Assembly (NCBI RefSeq): GCF_000003605.2
Contig: NW_003132757.1
Coordinates: forward strand, 1 to 21,823
Length of the DNA stretch: 21,823 nucleotides
Source of the DNA: Saccoglossus kowalevskii
Taxonomy: Eukaryota; Hemichordata; Enteropneusta; Harrimaniidae
Direction of reading: 5' to 3'
The notes beneath the pieces are model-generated. The model was given only the letters and a program-made list of their open reading frames with translations, was not told the DNA's origin and did not search any database. Positions within the stretch are counted from its first letter, which is position 1; each line of letters begins with the position of its first letter. Both the position numbers and the translations under genes were made by a program. This document shows positions 1 through 9,867 of this stretch, one piece after another.

Positions 1-14
1 TCATCAGTCATATT

Positions 15-270
15 CAGTCGTGTTGTATGTGGCATGTACAATGTAGCTTTCATTTGGTTGACATCGTCTTGTCATATTCAGTTGTGGTGTATGTGGCATG
101 TCCAATGTAGCTTTCATTTGGTTGACATCGTCTTGTCATATTCAGATTAGTTGTATGTGTCATGTACAATGTAGCTTTCATTTGGTTGACATCGTCTTGT
201 CATATTCACACGTGGTGTATGTGGCATGTACAATGTAGCTTTCATTTGGTTGACATCGTCTTGTCATATT
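15..270 (+). repeat. Opening four-monomer cassette J-F2c-I-E2
   Basis: Monomers start at 15 (J), 79 (F2c, with CATGTCC), 143 (I, with the rare GATTAG head) and 207 (E2, containing CACGTG). The same four in the same order recur at 4878-5132 and 12810-13065. J is seen only at these three places in the window, so the cassettes share a common origin. The copies differ by single changes such as GTATAATG for GTACAATG in the third J and a one-base loss in the second E2. Confidence 0.88.
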
Positions 271-653
271 CAGTTGTGATTTATGTGTCATGTACAATGT
301 AGCTTTCATTTGGTTGACATCGCCTTGTCATATCAGATGTGGTGTATGTGTCATGTCCAATGTAGCTTTCATTTGGTTGACATCGTCTTGTCATATTCAG
401 TTGTGATTTATGTGTCATGTACAATGTAGCTTTCATTTGGTTGACATAGTCTTGTCATATTCAGTTGTGATTTATGTGTCATGTACAATGTAGCTTTCAT
501 TTGGTTGACATCGTCTTGTCATATTCAGATGTGGTGTATGTGTCATGTCCAATGTAGCTTTCATTTGGTTGACATCGTCTTGTCATATTCAGTTGTGATT
601 TATGTGTCATGTACAATGTAGCTTTCATTTGGTTGACATCGTCTTGTCATATT
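271..653 (+). repeat. Six-monomer module G-A1c-G-G-A1c-G, copy 1
   Basis: Monomers start at 271, 334, 398, 462, 526 and 590. The first ends with CATCGCC instead of CATCGTC and is 63 bp because CATATTCAG has become CATATCAG. The head GTTGTGATTT alternates with GATGTGGTGT, and the latter is linked to CATGTCC. The module recurs at 1166-1549 and 2382-2765, each time with CATCGCC in its first monomer, which marks these as related copies rather than chance runs. Confidence 0.88.
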
Positions 654-1165
654 CACACGTGGTGTATGTGTCATGTACTATGTAGCTTTCATTTGGTTGA
701 CATCGTCTTGTCATATTCAGATGTGTTGTATGTGGCATGTACAATGTAGCTTTCATTTGATTGACATCGTCTTGTCATATTCAGATGTGGTGTATGTGGC
801 ATGTACAATGTAGCTTTCATTTGGTTGACATCGTCTTGTCATATTCAGATGTGATTTATGTGTCATGTACAATTTAGCTTTCATTTAGTTGACATCGTCT
901 TGTCATATTCAGATGTGTTGTATGTGTCATGTACAATTTAGCGTTCATTTGGTTGACATCGTCTTGTCATATTCAGATGTGTTGCATGTGTCATGTACAA
1001 TGTAGCTTTCATTTGGTTGACATCGTCTTGTCATATTCAGATGTGTTGTATGTGGCATGTACAATGTAGCTTTCATTTGTTTGACATCGTCTTGTCATAT
1101 TCAGATGTGATTTATGTGTCACGTACAATGTAGCTTTCATTTGGTTGACATCGTCTTGTCATATT
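654..1165 (+). repeat. Mixed monomers E1-C2-A2-B-C1-C1'-C2-B
   Basis: Eight monomers between the first two six-monomer modules. The E1 at 654 has GTACTATG. The C2 at 718 has TTTGATTG, B at 846 and C1 at 910 share the rare AATTTAG, and the C1 at 974 has TTGCATG. The C2 at 1038 has TTTGTTTG and the B at 1102 has TCACGTAC. The part 974-1229 recurs at 1742-1997. The part up to 963 resembles the right end of the window. Confidence 0.85.
782..973 (+). repeat. A2-B-C1 triplet, type example of a dispersed three-monomer motif
   Basis: A2, then B with TTTAGTTG, then C1. The same triplet, always with TTTAGTTG on the B member, is found at 782-973, 2127-2317, 3470-3661, 8013-8204, 9868-10059, 20106-20297 and from 21642 to the window end. 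Its repeated appearance in otherwise different surroundings suggests that it behaves as an old amplification unit. Confidence 0.82.
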
Positions 1166-1549
1166 CAGTTGTGATTTATGTGTCATGTACAATGTAGCTT
1201 TCATTTGGTTGACATCGCCTTGTCATATTCAGATGTGGTGTATGTGTCATGTCCAATGTAGCTTTCATTTGGTTGACATCGTCTTGTCATATTCAGTTGT
1301 GATTTATGTGTCATGTACAATGTAGCTTTCATTTGGTTGACATCGTCTTGTCATATTCAGTTGTGATTTATGTGTCATGTACAATGTAGCTTTCATTTGG
1401 TTGACATCGTCTTGTCATATTCAGATGTGGTGTATGTGTCATGTCCAATGTAGCTTTCATTTGGTTGACATCGTCTTGTCATATTCAGTTGTGATTTATG
1501 TGTCATGTACAATGTAGCTTTCATTTGGTTGACATCGCCTTGTCATATT
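1166..1549 (+). repeat. Six-monomer module, copy 2
   Basis: Same order G-A1c-G-G-A1c-G, with starts at 1166, 1230, 1294, 1358, 1422 and 1486. CATCGCC appears in the first monomer as in copy 1, and again in the last. The offset from copy 1 is 895 bp, which is 14 monomers minus the one base missing from copy 1. Confidence 0.88.
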
Positions 1550-2381
1550 CAGATGTGGTGTATGTGTCATGTACAATGTAGCTTTCATTTGGTTGACATC
1601 GCCTTGTCATATTCAGATGTGGTGTATGTGTCATGTCCAATGTAGCTTTCATTTGGTTGACATCGTGTTGTCATATTCAGTTGTGATTTATGTGTCATGT
1701 ACAATGTAGCTTTCATTTGGTTGACATCGTCTTGTCATATTCAGATGTGTTGCATGTGTCATGTACAATGTAGCTTTCATTTGGTTGACATCGTCTTGTC
1801 ATATTCAGATGTGTTGTATGTGGCATGTACAATGTAGCTTTCATTTGTTTGACATCGTCTTGTCATATTCAGATGTGATTTATGTGTCACGTACAATGTA
1901 GCTTTCATTTGGTTGACATCGTCTTGTCATATTCAGTTGTGATTTATGTGTCATGTACAATGTAGCTTTCATTTGGTTGACATCGTCTTGTCATATTCAG
2001 ACGTGTGTGTATTTGGCATGTACAATGTAGCTTTCATTTGGTTGACATCGTCTTGTCATATTCAGATGTGGTGTATGTGTCATGTACAATATAGCTTTCA
2101 TTTGGTTGACATCGTCTTGTCATATTCAGATGTGGTGTATGTGCATGTGCAATGTAGCTTTCATTTGGTTGACATCGTCTTGTCATATTCAGATGTGATT
2201 TATGTGTCATGTACAATGTAGCTTTCATTTAGTTGACATCGTCTTGTCATATTCAGATGTGTTGTATGTGTCATGTACAATGTAGCTTTCATTTGGTTGA
2301 CATCGTCTTGTCATATTCAGATGTGGTGTATGTGTCATGTCCAATGTAGCTTTCATTTGGTTGACATCGTCTTGTCATATT
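1550..2381 (+). repeat. Mixed monomers including a 12-monomer-offset duplicate
   Basis: It starts A1 (1550, CATCGCC), A1c (1614, CATCGTGTTG) and G (1678). Then 1742-1997 (C1' with TTGCATG, C2 with TTTGTTTG, B with TCACGTAC, G) duplicates 974-1229 at an offset of exactly 768 bp (12 monomers). The monomer at 1998 is 65 bp with GTGTGTGTATTTGGC, and the one at 2127 is 63 bp with GTATGTGCATGTGC. An A2-B-C1 triplet lies at 2127-2317. Compensating +1 and -1 changes create a longer-than-usual open frame here that is not a gene. Confidence 0.85.
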
Positions 2382-2765
2382 CAGTTGTGATTTATGTGTC
2401 ATGTACAATGTAGCTTTCATTTGGTTGACATCGCCTTGTCATATTCAGATGTGGTGTATGTGTCATGTCCAATGTAGCTTTCATTTGGTTGACATCGTCT
2501 TGTCATATTCAGTTGTGATTTATGTGTCATGTACAATGTAGCTTTCATTTGGTTGACATCGTCTTGTCATATTCAGTTGTGATTTATGTGTCATGTACAA
2601 TGTAGCTTTCATTTGGTTGACATCGTCTTGTCATATTCAGATGTGGTGTATTTGTCATATCCAATGTAGCTTTCATTTGGTTGACATCGTCTTGTCATAT
2701 TCAGTTGTGATTTATGTGTCATGTACAAAGTAGTTTTCATTTGGTTGACATCGTCTTGTCATATT
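2382..2765 (+). repeat. Six-monomer module, copy 3 (partly degenerate)
   Basis: Starts are at 2382 (G with CATCGCC), 2446, 2510, 2574, 2638 and 2702. It lies exactly 1216 bp (19 monomers) after copy 2. The fifth monomer reads GTATTTGTCATATCC and the sixth carries ACAAAGTAGTTTTC. That last variant recurs in the G monomer at 5773, 3071 bp downstream, followed in both places by B-D2-D1. Confidence 0.82.
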
Positions 2766-4877
2766 CAGATGTGATTTATGTGTCATGTACAATGTAGCTT
2801 TCATTTGGTTGACATCGTCTTGTCATATTCAGACGTGGTGTATGTGGCATGTACAATGTAGCTTTCATTTGGTTGACATCGTCTTGTCATATTCAGACGT
2901 GGTGTATGTGTCATGTACAATGTAGCTTTCATTTGGTTGACATCGTCTTGTCATATTCAGTTGTGATTTACGTGTCATGTACAATGTAGCTTTCATTTGG
3001 TTGACATCGTCTTGTCATATTCAGATGTGGTGTATGTGGCATGTACAATGTAGCTTTCATTTGGTTGACATCGTCTTGTCATATTCAGACGTGGTGTATG
3101 CGTCATGTACAATGTAGCTTTCATTTGGTTGACATCGTCTTGTCATATTCAGATGTGGTGTATGTGTCATGTACAATGTAGCTTTAATTTCGTTGACATC
3201 GTCTTGTCATATTCAGATGTGGTGTATGTGGCATGTACAATGTAGCTTTCATTTGGTTGACATCATCTTGTCATATTCAGATGTGGTGTATGTGTCATGT
3301 ACAATGTAGCTTTCATTTGGTTGACATCGTCTTGTCATATTCAGACGTGGTGTATGTGTCATGTACAATGTAGCTTTCATTTGGTTGACATCGTCTTGTC
3401 ATATTCAGACGTGGTGTATGTGTCATGTACAATGTAGCTTTCATTGAGTTGACATCGTCTTGTCATATTCAGATGTGGTGTATGTGGCATGTACAATGTA
3501 GCTTTCATTTGGTTGACATCGTCTTGTCATATTCAGATGTGATTTATGTGTCATGTACAATGTAGCTTTCATTTAGTTGACATCGTCTTGTCATATTCAG
3601 ATGTGTTGTATGTGTCATGTACAATGTAGCTTTCATTTGGTTGACATCGTCTTGTCATATTCAGACGTGGTGTATGTGGCATGTACAATGTAGCTTTCAT
3701 TTGGTTGACATCGTCTTGTCATATTCAGTTGTGTTGTATGTGGCATGTACAATGTAGCTTTCATTGAGTTGACATCGTCTTGTCATATTCAGTTGTGGTG
3801 TATGTGTCATGTACAATGTAGCTTTCATTTGGTTGACATCGTCTTGTCATATTCAGATGTGGTGTATGTGGCATGTACACTGTAGCTTTCATTTGGTTGA
3901 CATCGTCTTGTCATATTCAGACGTGGTGTATGTGGCATGTACAATGTAGCTTTCATTTGGTTGACATCGTCTTGTCATATTCAGACGTGGTGTATGTGGC
4001 ATGTACAATGTAGTTTTCGTTTGGTTGACATCGTCTTGTCATATTCACACGTGGTGTATGTGGCATGTACAATGTAGCTTTCATTTGGTTTACATCGTCT
4101 TGTCATATTCAGATATGTTGTATGTGTCATGTACAATGTAGCTTTCATTTGGTTGACATCGTCTTGTCATATTCAGATGTGTTGTATGTGTCATGTACAA
4201 TGTAGCTTTCATTTGGTTGACATCGTCTTGTCATATTCAGATGTGTTGTATATGGCATGTACAATGTAGCTTTCATTTGGTTGACATGGTCTTGTCATAT
4301 TCAGACGTGGTGTATGTGGCATGTACAATGTAGCTTTCATTTGGTTTGACATCGTCTTGTCATATTCAGTTGTGGTGTATGTGTCATGTACAATGTAGCT
4401 TTCATTTGGTTAACATCGTCTTGTCGTATTCACACGTGGTGTATGTGGCATGTACAATGTAGCTTTCTTTGGTTGACATCGTCTTGTCATATTCAGATGT
4501 GTTGTATGTGTCATGTACAATGTAGCTTTCATTTGGTTGACATCGTCTTGTCATATTCAGACGTGGTGTATGTGGCATGTACAATGTAGCTTTCATTTGG
4601 TTGACATCGTCTTGTCATATTCAGATGTGTTGTATGTGTCATGTACAATGTAGCTTTCATTTGGTTGACATCGTCTTGTCATATTCAGATGTGTTGTATG
4701 TGGCATGTACAATGTAGCTTCCATTTGGTTGACATCGTCTTGTCATATTCACACGTGGTGTATGTGGCATGTACAATGTAGCTTTCATTTGGTTGACATC
4801 GTCTTGTCATATTCAGTTGTGGTGTATGTGTCATGTACAATGTAGCTTTCATTTGGTTGACATCGTCTTGTCATATT
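2766..4877 (+). repeat. Mixed A/B/C/D monomer field
   Basis: About 33 monomers, mostly D (GACGTGG), A and C heads, with no long perfect higher-order unit. Useful marks: D1 with TATGCGTC (near 3100), then A1 with TTTAATTT and A2 with CATCATC, an order that recurs at 21130-21321. An A2-B-C1 triplet lies at 3470-3661 and an H2 with CATTGAG near 3726. A 65-bp monomer with TTTGGTTTGACA lies at 4302-4366, and a 63-bp E2 with GCTTTCTTTGG at 4431-4493. No other element is seen. Confidence 0.85.
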
Positions 4878-5580
4878 CAGTCGTGTTGTATGTGGCATGT
4901 ACAATGTAGCTTTCATTTGGTTGACATCGTCTTGTCATATTCAGTTGTGGTGTATGTGGCATGTCCAATGTAGCTTTCATTTGGTTGACATCGTCTTGTC
5001 ATATTCAGATTAGTTGTATGTGTCATGTACAATGTAGCTTTCATTTGGTTGACATCGTCTTGTCATATTCACACGTGGTGTATGTGGCATGTACAATGTA
5101 GTTTCATTTGGTTGACATCGTCTTGTCATATTCAGATGTGTTGTATGTGTCATGTACAATGTAGCTTTCATTTGGTTGACATCGTCTTGTCATATTCAGA
5201 TGTGTTGTATGTGGCATGTACAATGTAGCTTTCATTTAGTTGACATCGTCTTGTCATATTCAGATTAGTTGTATGTGTCATGTACAATGTAGCTTTCATT
5301 TGGTTGACATCGTCTTGTCATATTCACACGTGGTGTATGTGGCATGTACAATGTAGCTTTCATTTGGTTGACATCGTCTTGTCATATTCAGATGTGTTGT
5401 ATGTGTCATGTACAATGTAGCTTTCATTTGGTTGACATCGTCTTGTCATATTCAGATGTGTTGTATGTGGCATGTACAATGTAGCTTCCATTTGGTTGAC
5501 ATCGTCTTGTCATATTCACACGTGGTGTATGTGGCATGTACAATGTAGCTTTCATTTGGTTGACATCGTCTTGTCATATT
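4878..5580 (+). repeat. Second J-F2c-I-E2 cassette with a four-monomer duplication
   Basis: J at 4878, F2c at 4942, I at 5006 and E2 at 5070 (63 bp, GTAGTTTC) repeat the opening of the window. I-E2-C1-C2 then occurs twice in tandem, 5006-5260 and 5261-5516. The second C2 carries GCTTCCATTTGG and is followed by E2 at 5517. The order I-E2-C1-C2(GCTTCC)-E2-D1-F1 from 5261 is reproduced from 12362. Confidence 0.87.
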
Positions 5581-8500
5581 CAGACGTGGTGTATGTGTCA
5601 TGTACAATGTAGCTTTCATTTGGTTGACATCGTCTTGTCATATTCAGTTGTGGTGTATGTGTCATGTACAATGTAGCTTTCATTTGGTTGACATCGTCTT
5701 GTCATATTCAGACGTGGTGTATGTGTCATGTACAATGTAGCTTTCATTTGGTTGACATCGTCTTGTCATATTCAGTTGTGATTTATGTGTCATGTACAAA
5801 GTAGTTTTCATTTGGTTGACATCGTCTTGTCATATTCAGATGTGATTTATGTGTCATGTACAATGTAGCTTTCATTTGGTTGACATCGTCTTGTCATATT
5901 CAGACGTGGTGTATGTGGCATGTACAATGTAGCTTTCATTTGGTTGACATCGTCTTATCATATTCAGACGTGGTGTATGTGTCATGTACAATGTAGCTTT
6001 CATTTGGTTGACATCGTCTTGTCATATTCAGTTGTGTTGTATGTGGCATGTACAATGTAGATTTCATTGAGTTGACATCGTCTTGTCATATTCAGTTGTG
6101 GTGTATGTGTCATGTACAATGTAGCTTTCATTTGGTTAACATCGTCTTGTCATATTCAGATGTGGTGTATGTGGCATGTACAATGTAGCTTTCATTTGGT
6201 TAACATCGTCTTGTCATATTCAGATGTGATTTATGTGTCATGTACAATGTAGCTTTCATTTGGTTAACATCGTCTTGTCATATTCACACGTGGTGTATGT
6301 GTCATGTACAATGTAGCTTTCATTTGGTTGACATCGTCTTGTCATATTCAGACGTGGTGTATGTGTCATGTACAATGTAGCTTTCATTTGGTTGACATCG
6401 TCTTGTCATATTCAGATGTGATTTATGTGTCATGTACAATGTAGCTTTCATTTGGTTGACATCGTCTTGTCATATTCACACGTGGTGTATGTGGCATGTA
6501 CAATGTAGCTTTCATTTGGTTAACATCGTCTTGTCATATTCACACGTGGTGTATGTGGCATGTCCAATGTAGCTTTCATTTGGTTGACATCGTCTTGTCA
6601 TATTCAGATGTGGTGTATGTGTGATGTACAATGTAGCTTTCATTTGGTTGACATCGTCTTGTCATATTCAGATGAGGTGTATGTGTCATGTCCAATGTAG
6701 CTTTCATTTGGTTGACATCGTCTTGTCATATTCAGTTGTGATTTATGTGTCATGTAGAATGTAGCTTTCATTTGGTTGACATCGTCTTGCCATATTCACA
6801 CGTGGTGTATGTGTCATGTACAATGTAGCTTTCATTTGGTTGACATCGTCTTGTCATATTCAGATGTGTTGTATGTGTCACGTACAATGTAGCTTTCATT
6901 TGGTTGACATCGTCTTGTCATATTCAGATGTGTTGTATGTGGCACGTACAATGTAGCTTTCATTTGGTTGACATCGTCTTGTCATATTCAGATGTGATTT
7001 ATGTGTCATGTACAATGTAGCTTTCATTTGGTTGACATCGTCTTGTCATATTCAGACGTGGTGTATGTGGCATGTACAATGTAGCTTTCATTTGGTTGAC
7101 ATCGTCTTGTCATATTCAGACGTGGTGTATGTGTCATGTACAATGTAGCTTTCATTTGGTTGACATCGTCTTGTCATATTCAGTTGTGTTGTATGTGGCA
7201 TGTACAATGTAGCTTTCATTGAGTTGACATCGTCTTGTCATATTCAGTTGTGGTGTATGTGTCATGTACAATGTAGCTTTCATTTGGTTGACATCGTCTT
7301 GTCATATTCAGATGTGATTTATGTGTCATGTACAATGTAGCTTTCATTTGGTTGACATCGTCTTGTCATATTCAGACGTGGTGTATGTGGCATGTACAAT
7401 GTATCTTTCATTTGGTTGACATCGTCTTGTCATATTCAGTTGTGGTGTATGTGTCATGTACAATGTAGCTTTCATTTGGTTGACATCGTCTTGTCATATT
7501 CAGATGTGATTTATGTGTCATGTACAATGTAGCTTTCATTTGGTTGACATCGTCTTGTCATATTCAGATGTGGTGCATGTGGCATGTACAATGTAGCTTT
7601 CATTTGGTTGACATCGTCTTGTCATATTCAGTTGTGGTGTATGTGTCATCTACAATGTAGCTTTAATTTGGTTGACATCGTCTTGTCATATTCAGATGTG
7701 GTGTATGTGGCATGTACAATGTAGCTTTCATTTGGTTGACATCATCTTGTCATATTCAGATGCGGTGTATGTGTCATGTACAATGTAGCTTTCATTTGGT
7801 TGACATCGTCTTGTCATATTCAGATGTGGTGTATGTGTCATGTACAATGTAGCTTTCATTTGGTTGACATCGTCTTGTCATATTAAGATGTGGTGTATGT
7901 GTCATGTACAATGTAGCTTTCATTTGGTTGACATCGTCTTGTCATATTCAGATGTGGTGTATGTGGCATGTACAATGTAGCTTTCATTTGGTTGACATCG
8001 TCTTGTCATATTCAGATGTGGTGTATGTGGCATGTACAATGTAGCTTTCATTTGGTTGACATCGTCTTGTCATATTCAGATGTGATTTATGTGTCATGTA
8101 CAATGTAGCTTTCATTTAGTTGACATCGTCTTGTCATATTCAGATGTGTTGTATGTGTCATGTACAATGTAGCTTTCATTTGGTTGACATCGTCTTGTCA
8201 TACTCAGATGTGTTGTATGTGTCATGTACAATGTAGCTTTCATTTGTTTGACATCGTCTTGTCATATTCAGATGTGATGTATGTGTCATGTACAATGTAG
8301 CTTTCATTTGGTTGACATCGTCTTGTCATATTCAGTTGTGATTTATGTGTCATGTACAATGTAGCTTTCATTTGGTTGACATCGTCTTGTCATATTCAGA
8401 CGTGGTGTATGTGGCATGTACAATGTAGCTTTCATTTGGTTGACATCGTCTTGTCATATTCAGATGTGGTGTATGTGTCATGTACAATGTAGCTTTCATT

Positions 8501-9867
8501 TGGTTGACATCGTCTTGTCATATTCAGATGTTGTGTATGTGGCATGTACAATATAGCTTTCATTTGGTTGACATCGTCTTGTCATATTCAGATGTGGTGT
8601 ATGTGGCATGTACAATGTAGCTTTCATTTAGTTGACATCGTCTTGTCATATTCAGATGTGTTGTATGTGTCATGTACAATGTAGCTTTCATTTGGTTGAC
8701 ATCGTCTTGTCATATTCAGATGTGATTTATGTGTCATGTGCAATGTAGCTTTCATTTAGTTGACATCGTCTTGTCATATTCAGATGTGTTGTATGTGTCA
8801 TGTACAATGTAGCTTTCATTTGGTTGACATCGTCTTGTCATATTCAGATGTGGTGTATGTGTGATGTACAATGTAGCTTTCATTTAGTTGACATCGTCTT
8901 GTCATATTCAGATGTGGTGTATGTGTCATGTACAATGTAGCTTTCATTTGGTTGACATCGTCTTGTCATATTCAGTTGTGGTGTATGTGTCATGTACAAT
9001 GTAGCTTTCATTTGGTTGACATCGTCTTGTCATATTCAGATGTGGTGTATGTGTCATGTACAATGTAGCTTTCATTCAGTTGACATCGTCTTGTCATATT
9101 CAGATGTGGTGTATGTGTCATGTACAATGTAGCTTTCATTTGGTTGACATCGTCTTGTCATATTCAGATGTGGTGTATGTGTCATGTACAATGTAGCTTT
9201 CATTTGGTTGACATCGTCTTGTCATATTCAGATGTGGTGTATGTGTCATGTACAATGTAGCTTTCATTTGGTTGACATCGTCTTGTCATATTCAGATGTG
9301 GTGTATGTGGCATGTACAATGTAGCTTTCATTTGGTTGACATCGTCTTGTCATATTCAGATGTGGTGTATGTGGCATGTACAATGTAGCTTTCATTTGGT
9401 TGACATCGTCTTGTCATATTCAGATGTGATTTATGTGTCATGTACAAAGTAGCTTTCATTTGGTTGACATCGTCTTGTCATATTCAGACGTGGTGTATGT
9501 GTCATGTACAATGTAGCTTTCATTGAGTTGACATCGTCTTGTCATATTCAGATGTGGTGTATGTATCATGTACAATGTAGCTGTCATTTGGTTGACATCG
9601 TCTTGTCATATTCAGATGTGGTGTATGTGTCATGTACAATGTAGCTTTCATTTGGTTGACATCGTCTTGTCATATTAAGATGTGGTGTATGTGTCATGTA
9701 CAATGTAGCTTTCATTTGGTTGACATCGTCTTGTCATATCAGACGTGGTGTATGTAGCATGTACAATGTAGCTTTCATTTGGTTGACATCGTCTTGTCAT
9801 ATTCAGATTAGTTGTATGTGTCATGTACAATGTAGCTTTCATTTGGTTGACATCGTCTTGTCATATT
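5581..9867 (+). repeat. Long mixed monomer field
   Basis: About 67 monomers, weighted to A and B heads, with short local duplications only. B-D2-D1-H2-F1 at 5837-6156 recurs at 6989-7308, offset 1152 bp (18 monomers); both H2 copies have CATTGAG. Four monomers at 6093, 6157, 6221 and 6477 share GGTTAACATC. A1 with GTGTGATG occurs at 6605 and 8845. An A2-B-C1 triplet lies at 8013-8204. Long runs of nearly identical A1/A2 monomers occur around 7693-8076 and 8909-9420. A 63-bp monomer with CATATCAG lies at 9677-9739. Nothing other than satellite is seen. Confidence 0.85.

Noticed and set aside
44-72. Bacterial promoter from TTGACA in each monomer
   Set aside because: TTGACA matches a -35 box, but the only AT-rich hexamer nearby (CATATT) is about 9 bases away, far from the 17-base spacing, and there is no gene downstream. 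The context looks eukaryotic.
1946-2221. Open reading frame of 91 codons on the + strand with repeated HLVDIVLSYSDV segments
   Set aside because: 64 is not a multiple of 3, so a frame shifts each monomer and meets TAG (monomer 30-32) and TGA (45-47) every third copy. That caps open frames at about 58 codons. This one is longer only because a 65-bp and a 63-bp monomer lie inside it. It has no codon signature and no gene context.
4386-5228. Open frames of 64-67 codons on both strands at 4386-4596 and 5025-5228
   Set aside because: Each spans a 63-bp monomer (4431 or 5070) that shifts the frame past the usual stop. They are satellite translated in alternating frames, not genes.
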